DNA of 64,000 bases, from positions 868,001-932,000 of the forward strand of contig NZ_JACVOR010000001.1 of assembly GCF_018882295.1 (NCBI RefSeq), read 5' to 3'. Origin of the DNA: Polynucleobacter sp. 80A-SIGWE. GTDB lineage: Bacteria > Pseudomonadota > Gammaproteobacteria > Burkholderiales > Burkholderiaceae. Positions 43,874 to 53,500 of this stretch are shown here, one piece after another (the first letter of the stretch is position 1; each line of letters starts with the position of its first letter). The notes beneath the pieces were generated by a model that did no database searches, was not told the DNA's origin, and was given only the letters and a program-made list of their open reading frames with translations. The position numbers were made by a program, and so were the translations under genes.

Positions 43874-45535
43874 ATGGCCAGTTCAAAACCCCAAACTTCA
43901 GCAGCTAATCCCAAAGCAGAATTACCCGTTCTAATTATTGGGGCCGGTCTTGCGGGTCTAACTGTAGCTTTGCATATGGCAGAGACGCAACCAGTCATTG
44001 TGATGGCTAAGCGAGGTCTAGGTGAGGCTGCAACTGCTTGGGCGCAGGGTGGCATTGTTGGGGTGGTTGATAAAGAACATGACAGTGTGGATTCTCATGT
44101 TGCTGACACCTTAGATGCAGGCGCAGGCCTTGTGGTCGAATCTACCGCTCGATATATTGCTGAAGAAAGTGCTGAAGCCATTCGTTGGTTGGTGGAGCAG
44201 GGCGTCCCATTTACTGCTGATGAGGCAGGCCCAATGGGTTTGCATCTCACGCGTGAAGGCGGTCATAGCCAACGTCGCATTGCGCACGTAGCTGATGCCA
44301 CTGGCAAAGCCATTCATGAGGTATTGCTCGATAAGGCAAGAGCCCATAAAAATATTCAATTGCTAGAGCACTGGATTGCTTTAGATCTGATTACCAATCG
44401 CCACTTGGATGCGAAGACACAGCGCACCAAGTCAAATCGTTGCTACGGTGTGTATGCCCTCGATATTAAAAACAATCGTGTAGAAACGATTGAAGCCAAG
44501 TCAGTGGTATTGGCTACTGGCGGTGTGGGTAAGGTCTACCGATATACCAGCAACCCAGACACTGCTACAGGCGATGGTATTGCCATGGCTTGGCGTGCGG
44601 GTTGCCGCGTCGGTAATATGGAATTTATTCAGTTTCATCCGACGTGCTTGTATCACCCTAGTGATCGCACTTTCCTCATTACCGAGGCGATGCGCGGTGA
44701 AGGTGGTTTACTCAAGCTACCAAACGGCACCCGTTTTATGCCAGAGCATGATGAGCGCAATGAGTTAGCTCCTCGTGACATTGTTGCTAGGGCAATTGAC
44801 TTTGAGATGAAGAAGCACGGCTTAGATTACGTGCACTTGGATGCCACGCATCTAGGCGAAGCATTTATCAAAGAGCATTTCCCGATGATCTATGCGCGCT
44901 GTATGAGTCTAGGTCTAGATATCACTAAAGAACCAATACCAGTTGTGCCTGCGGCCCATTACACCTGTGGTGGTGTAGTGACAGATCTCAAGGGAAAAAC
45001 TGACTTACCAGGCTTATATGCCGTAGGTGAAGCAACTTACACGGGCTTGCATGGCGCCAATCGCTTGGCTAGTAACTCATTGCTAGAGTGTGTAGTCATT
45101 GGTAAAGCGGCTGCTGAAGATATCTCATCACTTAAGACTCCTGTTATGCCCAATTTGCCTTTATGGGATGAGAGTCAGGTTGAGGATGCGGATGAGCAAG
45201 TGGTCATTGCCCATAACTGGGATGAGCTGCGTTCATTGATGTGGAACTATGTCGGTATTGTTAGAACTAATCGAAGACTAGAGCGTGCATTACACCGCAT
45301 TAAGCTCCTCAGATACGAAGTGCAAGAGTATTACGCGAACTTTAAAGTAACGCGTGACTTAATTGAGCTTCGTAATCTGCTGGAATGCGCTGAGTTGATT
45401 GTGAGATCAGCACTCATGCGCAGAGAAAGTAGGGGATTGCATTACAGCCGAGATTACCCGGGCACTTGGGCAGTTTCTTATCCGACTATTCTGACGCCTC
45501 AAGCAGAGGGAAATTCTGAAAGCTCTGAAACCTAA
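43874..45535 (+). CDS. nadB: L-aspartate oxidase NadB
   Basis: A 553-residue flavoenzyme that makes iminoaspartate, the first step of de novo NAD synthesis. It has the FAD motif LIIGAGLAGLTVALHMAE, then AATAWAQGGIVGVVD, HLTREGGHSQRRIAHVADATG, VEFIQFHP-like MEFIQFHPTCLYHP, and PAAHYTCGGVVTDLKGKTDLPGLYAVGE with TGLHGANRLASNSLLE. All match NadB rather than SdhA or FrdA. It is convergent with nadC; the stops are ten bases apart. Confidence 0.96.
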   Translation: MASSKPQTSAANPKAELPVLIIGAGLAGLTVALHMAETQPVIVMAKRGLGEAATAWAQGGIVGVVDKEHDSVDSHVADTLDAGAGLVVESTARYIAEESAEAIRWLVEQGVPFTADEAGPMGLHLTREGGHSQRRIAHVADATGKAIHEVLLDKARAHKNIQLLEHWIALDLITNRHLDAKTQRTKSNRCYGVYALDIKNNRVETIEAKSVVLATGGVGKVYRYTSNPDTATGDGIAMAWRAGCRVGNMEFIQFHPTCLYHPSDRTFLITEAMRGEGGLLKLPNGTRFMPEHDERNELAPRDIVARAIDFEMKKHGLDYVHLDATHLGEAFIKEHFPMIYARCMSLGLDITKEPIPVVPAAHYTCGGVVTDLKGKTDLPGLYAVGEATYTGLHGANRLASNSLLECVVIGKAAAEDISSLKTPVMPNLPLWDESQVEDADEQVVIAHNWDELRSLMWNYVGIVRTNRRLERALHRIKLLRYEVQEYYANFKVTRDLIELRNLLECAELIVRSALMRRESRGLHYSRDYPGTWAVSYPTILTPQAEGNSESSET

Positions 45536-45545
45536 AGATTAATGG

Positions 45546-46403
45546 TTAGGCGGATATTCTCATTGAGAAATCCACGGCCTTAATATCTTTGGTCAGCTTT
45601 CCAAGAGAGATGCGATCAACGCCAGTAGCGGCAATCGCACGCATCTGATCTAAGTCGATACCACCAGAAGCTTCTAATAAAGCGCGACCATTCGTAAAGG
45701 CAACAGCTTCTTTCATTTGCTCGGTGGTGAAGTTATCAATTAAGACGCTCTTTGCGCCGGCATCCAAAGCTTCTTTCAATTCAGCAATACTTTCTACTTC
45801 CACCTGAATATCCACCCCAGAATTCAATGCCTGCGCAGCTTTGACTGCAGCAGCAACACCACCTGCAGCAGCGATGTGATTCTCTTTAATTAAGATGCCA
45901 TGCCATAGTGCAAGACGTTGGTTTTGACCGCCACCCACACGGACTGCGTATTTCTGTGCCTGACGTAAGCCAGGAATCGTTTTGCGAGTATCGAGCACTG
46001 CACAGCCATTAGGATTTGGGCTGACGCCTGCAATTGCATCGACATGCTGACGCGCAATGCTGGCCGTCCAAGAAAGCGTTTGCAAGAAGTTAATGCAGGG
46101 GCGCTCAGCAGAGAGAAGGGCGCGAGAGTTGGCCTCAATATCGCAAACCTTAGTATCGGGCTTCATTAAGTCGCCCTCTAGGTAGTGCCAAGTCACTTTT
46201 GCTGCAGGATCTAATTTCTTAAGAGTGCCCTCAAACCAATCCACCCCACACAAAACAGCCTGCTCACGAACAATTAATTGGGCATGAACAGGTTTACTAG
46301 GAACTAATTGCGCAGTCCAATCGCACTTACCAATATCTTCCATTAGAGCGTCAGCAATATTGCGTTGACGGGCTTGTTCTAAAGTCTCGTTGTACTCAAA
46401 CAT
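45546..46403 (-). CDS. nadC: Quinolinate phosphoribosyltransferase NadC
   Basis: A 285-residue enzyme that turns quinolinate and PRPP into nicotinate mononucleotide. Key segments are NFLQTLSWTASIARQHVDAI, LDTRKTIPGLRQAQKYAVRVGGGQNQRLAL, ILIKENHIAAAGGVAAAV and IQVEVESIAELKEALDAGAKSVLIDN, ending with LEASGGIDLDQMRAIAATGVDRISLGKLT. All substrate-binding Arg, Lys and Glu regions are kept. It lies 48 bases downstream of nadA on the same strand, so nadAC is probably an operon. Confidence 0.97.
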   Translation of the reverse strand: MFEYNETLEQARQRNIADALMEDIGKCDWTAQLVPSKPVHAQLIVREQAVLCGVDWFEGTLKKLDPAAKVTWHYLEGDLMKPDTKVCDIEANSRALLSAERPCINFLQTLSWTASIARQHVDAIAGVSPNPNGCAVLDTRKTIPGLRQAQKYAVRVGGGQNQRLALWHGILIKENHIAAAGGVAAAVKAAQALNSGVDIQVEVESIAELKEALDAGAKSVLIDNFTTEQMKEAVAFTNGRALLEASGGIDLDQMRAIAATGVDRISLGKLTKDIKAVDFSMRISA

Positions 46404-46451
46404 GAATGAATCGATCTAAATTAAGAAAAAATCAAAAGACAAAATAAGTAA

Positions 46452-47579
46452 TTAAGCCGCACCAATATTTTTGACAAAGCCATGCTGTGCTTTGGCAAGC
46501 AGGTCAGGATGATTCTGGGTGAAGTCCAGCATGCGTTCGACGCAGCCTAGCGCCTTAACTCGCACACCTTCCTCGATAAAGATTTCTCCAGAAGCATTCT
46601 CAAGACAATCTAAGATCCCTTGCAGGCCATTCATAGCCATCCAAGGGCAGTGCGCGCAGCTCTTGCAGGTAGCGCTGTTACCAGCGGTAGGGGCTTCAAT
46701 CAATACTTTATTGGGTGCGAGCTGGCGCATGCGGTGCAAGATGCCGTTGTCAGTAGCCACAATATATTCAGTGGCAGAGCCTTCAACGACAGCTTTGATC
46801 ATTGCCGATGTGGAGCCAACAACATCCGCCAAATCCACTACTGCTTGCGGTGATTCTGGGTGAACCAAAACCATGGCATTGGGATGTGCGGCCATCAACA
46901 TTTCTAATTCAACCGCTTTAAATTCATCATGAACAATACAAGCACCATTCCAGAGCAACATATCAGCGCCAGTCTGCTCTTGAATGTATCGACCTAAATG
47001 CCGATCAGGTGCCCACAGAATTTTCTTGCCCTCAACTTTGAGTTGATGAACGATTGCTAATGCGCAAGAGCTAGTCACCATCCAATCAGCTTGGGCTTTA
47101 ACAGCAGCGCTGGTATTGGCATAGACAACTACAGTGCGATCGGGATGCAAAGCTCTAAATGCTGCAAAGTCGCTAGCGTCACAACCTAAATCTAAAGAGC
47201 AGGTTGCTTCCAGGTCCGGCATATAGACGCGTTTCTCAGGACTCAGAATCTTGGCAGACTCCCCCATAAAGCGCACGCCAGCTACGATTAAATTCTTGGC
47301 AGAGTGATGCTTACCAAAGCGGGCCATTTCCAGAGAGTCGGCTACATAACCACCGGTCTCCATCGCTAAGTCTTGAATATCGCCGTCTACATAGTAGTGA
47401 GCCACTAATGCAGCATCTTTCTCGATCAGTAATTGCTTAATACGGGTAATAACAGCGGCTTTTTCAGAGCCATGCAGTTGTGGGGGTGTTTTGGCCCAGG
47501 CTTGGGCAGTGCAGGTGGCCCCGGCGGCATCTTGCTGGGGGTAATCAAAGGCAATTGGGGCGCTAACTGTTGAATTCAT
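46452..47579 (-). CDS. nadA: Quinolinate synthase NadA
   Basis: A 375-residue [4Fe-4S] enzyme that condenses iminoaspartate with dihydroxyacetone phosphate. Likely cluster cysteines are in [30 protein letters not shown] and [18 protein letters not shown]. Substrate-site segments [27 protein letters not shown] and [24 protein letters not shown] are present. Together with nadB and nadC this gives the whole route from aspartate to nicotinate mononucleotide inside 4 kb. Confidence 0.97.
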   Translation of the reverse strand: MNSTVSAPIAFDYPQQDAAGATCTAQAWAKTPPQLHGSEKAAVITRIKQLLIEKDAALVAHYYVDGDIQDLAMETGGYVADSLEMARFGKHHSAKNLIVAGVRFMGESAKILSPEKRVYMPDLEATCSLDLGCDASDFAAFRALHPDRTVVVYANTSAAVKAQADWMVTSSCALAIVHQLKVEGKKILWAPDRHLGRYIQEQTGADMLLWNGACIVHDEFKAVELEMLMAAHPNAMVLVHPESPQAVVDLADVVGSTSAMIKAVVEGSATEYIVATDNGILHRMRQLAPNKVLIEAPTAGNSATCKSCAHCPWMAMNGLQGILDCLENASGEIFIEEGVRVKALGCVERMLDFTQNHPDLLAKAQHGFVKNIGAA

Positions 47580-47666
47580 ACGAAATCTTAATCCACTGAC
47601 GATTATTTTGTCCGAAATCGACTAATTTAGGTCAAAGACGTCTGTTATCTCTTGAGCTAATAGGAA

Positions 47667-47695
47667 TTGACCTTATTCAAAGTAAAATTTATACA
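47667..47695 (+). promoter_or_regulatory. Probable sigma-70 promoter of the TpsB gene
   Basis: TTGACC (47667-47672) and TATACA (47690-47695) are separated by 17 bases and lie about 50 bases upstream of the TpsB start, in AT-rich DNA. This is the best-looking promoter in the interval between nadA and TpsB (167 bases). Confidence 0.6.
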
Positions 47696-47746
47696 TTATT
47701 TATCAGGCACTTAGCTTGATTTTGTTTTTTTATTAGGCTATTTATT

Positions 47747-49483
47747 TTGAAATACAGCGCACGATCAAATCAATTTCATCAATCCTTATTCGCTCTAGCG
47801 GCAATAGGCATGTTTTCTGCTGGGCAGGTTTATGCGCAGGTAGATGCAGGTGCATTGCAGCAGGGCTTAGAAAAGCAGTTGCCGAGCCCATCCCCCTTAG
47901 CTCTGCCTGAGCCCGGTCCAAGAGAGCAGTCACGTCCAAGCGAGTCATCCCAGAGTGAGGTTCGTTTCGAGGTGAAGTCTTTTGTTTTGGAGGGTGTCAG
48001 TATTCTGCCGGTAGATTCTGTTCAGGCCATTTTGAAGTCCTGGATTGGCCGCCCGGTCAACTTTGATGATTTGCAAAAAGCCTGCGATGCTGTTGTTGAA
48101 CTCTATCGCAAGAGTGGCTATACAGTGCAGGCTATATTGCCCCCACAAAAAATTGCAAATGGCGTTGTGAAGGTTTTAGTGACTGAAGCAAAGCTAAGCA
48201 GTGTTTTTGTGGATATGCCAAGTGGCCCAACGCGTTTTAGTAAAGAAACTGCGGCTGAATATATTACCTACGCCAATCCCATTGGTGAGCCACTCAACAC
48301 CAAGGCAATTGAGCGTGCACTAATCATTCTGAATGAAACCCCAGGAGTTATGGTTTCGAGTCAATTAGAGCCCGGTCAAAAAGATGGTGAAACCGCTTTA
48401 CGCTTGCAACTCACTCAGCCGCAGTGGTACCAGGGCAAGGTTGAGGCAAATAACTACGGTAGCCGATCCACTGGTGCAAATCAGGGTGTCATTGCATTAA
48501 GCGCTATCAACCCAACTGGTATTGGTGATTCTGCTTCAGTGAATGGCATCTACTCTGAAGGTTCGCAGTATATTCAGGGCGCCTATTCATTACCAGGGTC
48601 GAAGGACGGCTTGCGTTTAGGTTTGTCAGGCACATTCCTGAACTATAAAAACGTCAGTAACTATGCAAGTAGTGCTGGTGGTGGCTATGGTGATGCTTGG
48701 ACGGGGGGTGTTAGCGCAGCGTACCCATTGATCCGTGAGCAGGGGACCAACGTCAACGTTACAGCGAACTACGATGTAAAGAGCTACAGCAATAAAAATA
48801 TGCTGAACCTTTCAACCATTAGCGCATACACCATTAATAATGCATCATTGGGTCTGTCGGGCAATCATTACGATAGCTTTGGTGGCGGCGGTGTGAGTGC
48901 GGGATCTGCCACCCTGGTGTTGGGTAGTCTGAATATTTCTTCTACCAGCGTGGATGGGTATGGTCAGTACACACCACAAAGCTTTACTAAATTTACCTTT
49001 GCCGGTAATCGCACGCAGCAGTTATCAGAAGACGGAACAACCACTGCATTCATATCCATTAGTGGTCAGCTAGCCTCTGTAAATTTGAACTCCGCTGAAC
49101 AAATCTATATGGGGGGCCCTTATGCCATTCGCGCGTATCCAGTAGCTCAGGGCGGTGGTTCACAAGGTGGTATTGGCACCATCGAGTTGCGCCAACAATT
49201 TCCAGAGCGCATTATGGCCAGCATCTTCTTTGATGCGGGTGTAGTGCAACAGTACAAGAATCTCTATGCTAATTGGCAGGGTCAAACTAATGCCAACAAT
49301 ACCTACTCCTTAATGGGTGCTGGTATGGGCGTGAAGTGGGATTGGGAGGGATGGAATTTAGGTGCTATGGTTGCTTGGAAGGTTGGTAGCAATCCACTCT
49401 ATAGCCAGTCTGGACAGGCCGTTAATACGGACGGTACCACCACCAACCCTCGTGGATGGTTAACGGCAAGTTATCAGTTTTAA
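47747..49483 (+). CDS. Two-partner secretion transporter TpsB (ShlB/FhaC family)
   Basis: A 578-residue outer-membrane protein of the Omp85 superfamily that exports TpsA proteins. The start is TTG at 47747; a signal peptide (FHQSLFALAAIGMFSAGQVYA) follows. Residues about 70-150 and 150-225 are POTRA domains (VRFEVKSFVLEGVSILPVDSV; NGVVKVLVTEAKLSSVFV). The rest is a 16-strand type beta barrel with NNYGSRSTGANQGVIALSAIN, the conserved MGGPYAIRAYP near the lid-lock region and the C-terminal ...WLTASYQF, ending in Phe as outer-membrane proteins do. It lies upstream of the giant TpsA and is the only TpsB in the window, so it may serve both TpsA proteins. Confidence 0.95.
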   Translation: MKYSARSNQFHQSLFALAAIGMFSAGQVYAQVDAGALQQGLEKQLPSPSPLALPEPGPREQSRPSESSQSEVRFEVKSFVLEGVSILPVDSVQAILKSWIGRPVNFDDLQKACDAVVELYRKSGYTVQAILPPQKIANGVVKVLVTEAKLSSVFVDMPSGPTRFSKETAAEYITYANPIGEPLNTKAIERALIILNETPGVMVSSQLEPGQKDGETALRLQLTQPQWYQGKVEANNYGSRSTGANQGVIALSAINPTGIGDSASVNGIYSEGSQYIQGAYSLPGSKDGLRLGLSGTFLNYKNVSNYASSAGGGYGDAWTGGVSAAYPLIREQGTNVNVTANYDVKSYSNKNMLNLSTISAYTINNASLGLSGNHYDSFGGGGVSAGSATLVLGSLNISSTSVDGYGQYTPQSFTKFTFAGNRTQQLSEDGTTTAFISISGQLASVNLNSAEQIYMGGPYAIRAYPVAQGGGSQGGIGTIELRQQFPERIMASIFFDAGVVQQYKNLYANWQGQTNANNTYSLMGAGMGVKWDWEGWNLGAMVAWKVGSNPLYSQSGQAVNTDGTTTNPRGWLTASYQF

Positions 49484-49537
49484 CTCCAAGCTCCATCTTT
49501 TGAGATAGGACTAACTCCATCAGCCGCATCCAATAGT

Positions 49538-49705
49538 ATGAATCTGGAAAATGCAGCTCAATTTAAGCAGCAAATTGGCGGCTTGCGAGGCCAGTCAGAT
49601 TCGTCAAGTGTGGGCGTGATGACGGATGAGAATTTACGTGATGAGGGTCGCAAACAGAGCGCTGACGCTTGCAGAAAAAATCAAGATCTACCTGAGTCCC
49701 GTTAA
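49538..49705 (+). CDS. Possible small protein between TpsB and TpsA
   Basis: An open frame of 55 codons from ATG 49538 (NLENAAQFKQQIGGLRGQ at the start, RKQSADACRKNQDLPESR at the end). It is polar, has no signal peptide, and no good ribosome site lies close to the ATG; AGGA is 28 bases away. It ends 11 bases before the next gene, which suits an operon. It could also be non-coding spacer, so confidence is low. Confidence 0.38.
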   Translation: MNLENAAQFKQQIGGLRGQSDSSSVGVMTDENLRDEGRKQSADACRKNQDLPESR

Positions 49706-49716
49706 TCTAAATCACT

Positions 49717-50307
49717 ATGACTATCAAGCAATTAAACGCCGCCTACTTAATCAATGAAGACCGTATTTTTTTTCGGTTTAATACGCTGGATCAGGCTGAA
49801 TATCGTCTTTGGTTAACTCGCAGAGTCACATTATTTATTCTTGCTGCCAGCACACATTTGCTAACAAAAAAGCTGGAGCAGGCGCATTCACCGGTTGCCG
49901 CAAAAGCAGTAAATGAATTTGAGAAATCAGCGCTTTTGGAGGCTGCAAAAACTGCAAATGCGGGTGCTCAAACTTATGAATCTGGAGCGCAGTTTCCACT
50001 AGGATTTGATCCATTATTAGTGATGGACGTATCTTGTTCGCTTACTAAAAATGGTGAAAAAATTACAGAGGAAAACACATTAAAAAAGGTTGATTTTGAT
50101 GAATCATTATCAATTGATTTTCTGCTACCGGGCGGGGCAAATTTAAATCTCCGTTTACCTGAAAATATGATGCGCGCGATGTGTGTTTTGCTCGATCAAT
50201 TACGACAGCAAGCAGGGTGGGGCGAAGCTATTATGCAGATCAAAAATACGCCTGATGAAGAGCAATCTCTTGAGATAAAAACCAATCAAAATATTTCGAT
50301 TCATTAA
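49717..50307 (+). CDS. Uncharacterised cytoplasmic protein of the TPS locus
   Basis: A 196-residue protein without signal peptide or membrane helix. The N-terminal third (QLNAAYLINEDRIFFRFNTL and AEYRLWLTRRVTLFILAAST) looks like beta strands and a helix; the C-terminal part (SLSIDFLLPGGANLNLRLPE, MMRAMCVLLDQLRQQAGW) alternates strands and a helix. It lies between TpsB and the giant TpsA on the same strand, so it was probably transcribed with them. I do not recognise a family. A role in folding, secretion or regulation of the adhesin is only a guess from position. Confidence 0.75.
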   Translation: MTIKQLNAAYLINEDRIFFRFNTLDQAEYRLWLTRRVTLFILAASTHLLTKKLEQAHSPVAAKAVNEFEKSALLEAAKTANAGAQTYESGAQFPLGFDPLLVMDVSCSLTKNGEKITEENTLKKVDFDESLSIDFLLPGGANLNLRLPENMMRAMCVLLDQLRQQAGWGEAIMQIKNTPDEEQSLEIKTNQNISIH

Positions 50308-50311
50308 GCAA

Positions 50312-50358
50312 TCAGGCACTCGTTTTTTGAGTCATATTTGCACTCAAAAATCACCTGA
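50312..50358 (+). promoter_or_regulatory. Two-part hairpin between the unknown gene and the giant TpsA
   Basis: TTTTTGAGT (50324-50332) pairs with ACTCAAAAA (50342-50350), and an outer TCAGG (50312-50316) with CCTGA (50354-50358). It is placed four bases after the stop of the gene before. It could be an attenuator or processing site that lowers read-through into TpsA. The rest of the 254-base gap up to about 50,561 shows no gene; I see no clear promoter in it. Confidence 0.4.
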
Positions 50359-50561
50359 AATCTGCATCAATCAAAAGCACTAAAAATCTGCCTAAGTAAG
50401 CCCAATTTTTAGATATTGCGATTTTTTGTATTCCTGACACTTTTTGGGGGTAAAAATTTGCCGTAAATACAAGGGTTTAAGCATGTTATCCCAGGGGCTA
50501 ATATCAATAGATAAAAGGCTTTGGGAAAATTCTGCTTCCGGAAAAAATCCTAGAGTTTGTA

Positions 50562-53500
50562 TTGAAAAAACCCCGTCAGAAAAGGTCGCTCCTTTCTCTG
50601 AAAACATCGTTGAAAAATTGTTTTGCGAGAGTTAATTTCGTAGGCAAAATTTCGCACGTATTGTTCGTGGGCTCATGCATTGCATCAGCAAGTGCATTTG
50701 CAAATCCTGCAGTACCTCTCTTGCCAAAAATAGCGCTTCCTAGCAACGGCCAAGTTGTTGCTGGTAATGCATCTATTTCTCAGTCACAAACAGCAACTTC
50801 TGCGACCATGAATGTGAATCAAACTTCACAACGTGCGGTGATCAATTGGGATAGCTTTAACGTCGGTAAAAATTCTCAGGTTAATTTCAATCAACCCAAC
50901 GCAAGTGCAGTAACTTTGAATCGCGTTACCAGTGCAACACCTTCGATGATTGAGGGTGCAGTAAAAGCAAATGGCCAAGTGGTTTTTGTAAATCCGAATG
51001 GCGTTACTTTTGGTAAGGGTGCTGACATCAACGCGGCAGGAGTCGTAGCAACGACGATGAATATCGGTGATAAAGATTTCATGGAAGGTAAGTCCACTTA
51101 CAAAGGTAACGGCACTGGCCAAGTTATCAACGAAGGAAAAATTAAAACTAACGTTGATGGTGGTTACATTGCCTTGTTAGCTCCGGAAGTTCGCAATGAT
51201 GGCTATTTACTTGCCAAAAAGGGTGAGGGAACTGTTGCCTTGGCATCAGGCGAGCAAATTACCCTGGATTTCAAGGGTAATTCCTTGATGAGTCTGAAGG
51301 TGGACATCGCCACATACAAAGGTTTGGTTGAAAACAAGCGGGTTGTAGAGGTAAACGGTGGTTTGGTAGTGATTGCGGCAGGCTCAGCTAACCAACTGAT
51401 GGCCAGCGTCATTAAAAATACAGGCCGTATCTCTGCAAACAGCTTAGTCAACAATGGCGGTGTAATCGAATTAGTCGCCAATACCGTTACCCAGGCAGGT
51501 AAAGTGACTGCCAATAGCCAAAATGGACAGGGCGGCCAGATCAATATCGTAGGCAGTGATATCACCGTTGCGGCTAACTCTAAAACTACAGCTACTGGTA
51601 CTCAAGGTGGTGGCCAGATCAATATCGGCTTGGCAAACACTAAGGTAACTGGTGGTTCACAGCTCAATGCCCAGACTCCAGGTGCTCAAACCAATCTTCA
51701 AGCCGAAGTTGCTATTAAGGCAAATGCCCAGGCGGCAGCCAATAACAAGCAAATGGCCAAGACAGTCACTGTAGAGCAGGGTGCTCTGATTGATACATCA
51801 GCCATCCAGTCTGGCAACGGTGGATCTATTGCCATTTGGTCTGAAGTGAAGACCACAGTGGCGGGTGTCCTTAAATCTATGGGCGGCACCTTATCTGGTA
51901 ATGGCGGCTTTATTGAAACCAGCTCCAAAGGAACTGTAGCGCTAGCTGCTACGACACAAGTTAATACCAGTGCAAGGAAGGGCAAGTCTGGTACATGGCT
52001 CTTGGATCCAATTGATTTAACAATTGATACCGCTGCAGCCAGCATCATCTCTGCAGCTCTCTCCTATAACAACGTCATTATTGAAGTAAATGCCAATACC
52101 ACTGCTTGCCCAAGTGTGGGCGGCTGTACACAAAATGGTAGCGGTAGTCTGACTATCGCTAGCGGTGCCGATATTCTGAAGAGTGGCGCCAACTTCACAA
52201 CCTTGACTCTATCTGCTTCCGGCATCTTTAATCTCAATGCCAACATTAGCGGTCAGAACCTAGATGTCGTTATCAGATCTTCTATCGCCTACCTTAATGT
52301 GGGTACAACAATCTCTGCTACTAAGGTAACTGTTCAGGCGCAGACTATCTATGCTGCTGGCAATATCAACACCAGCAACTACAGTCTTGCTGGTAATGCA
52401 GGTTCACTAGGTAATGCAATCAACCTACTGGCTCAAGCTATCTATGTATCTGGCCGCTTAAGCCTGAGCTCAAGCCTGCCAAACAATATGGCAATAACCG
52501 TATTAGTAAATGGAGCAGCTAAACGGCCAGAAGAATTACCTGCTTATCTCATCTCTCAGAACGCTGATCAAAACCTCAACCAGGTCTACTCCAGCACTGC
52601 GGCAAATGACGCAAGCGCTATTCAGGCGACAGTGACTCAGACTAATAGCAATGTGATTTATCTTGCGGCAGGCCAATCTATTACCTTTAATAGTGACGCC
52701 CAAGTGTTGGCCAACGGCAGCACTGGTGGATTTATCTATGCAGCTGCCCCAAGTATTAGCAGTCAAGCGGGCAGTGTGGTGCAGGCCAATGGTAATAATG
52801 GCCCCGGCGGCTTAATTGCTTTTTCAGGTGATCAAATTACAGTAGCGGGCAGCATTGCAGCAAACGGAAGTACGGATGGCGGCGCCATCACTCTTATCGC
52901 CAATAACGGCGACCTCAATATTCAAAACAGTGTGATTCAGACAAACGGCTCAACTGGCCGTGGCGGTAGCTTTGGTGCATCCGCAAACAATAGTGTCACC
53001 ATCACCGGAAGCACTATTGAGGCAACTGGTTACACCCAGGGTGGATCCATCAAGATAGGCAATGATGCAAGCAACGGCACATTGCCTTTTGCTTTATCTG
53101 CGACTCTAGACCAACATACCACTCTCAATGCCTCGCAGCAAGATTCAAGTCTAGCCAACCAAAGTGGTGGTTTGATTGAAACCTCTGCCGGCACACTCAG
53201 TTTGCTATCAAGTATTAATGCAGGTAGGGGTGGTATCTGGTTAATTGACCCGTATGACATCATCATAGATGCTACCGTCGCAGGCTATATTAATACCGCA
53301 CTCAATGCCTCTACTAATGTAGAAATCAGTACCGCAAATTCAAGCAATATCATTGGATCAAATTCAGTAAGCAGCATTTCAGGCAACGGAAATATCAGCA
53401 TCCGTTCTGCAATCAATGCAACTTCAGGAACAGCAACTCTCACATTTACTGCCACAACCATCGAGCTTGATGCTAACGTAACAACCATTGGTGCACAAAC

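Noticed and set aside
47580..47746. Riboswitch or regulatory RNA before TpsB
   Set aside because: The region is AT-rich with a good promoter, but I see no conserved fold.
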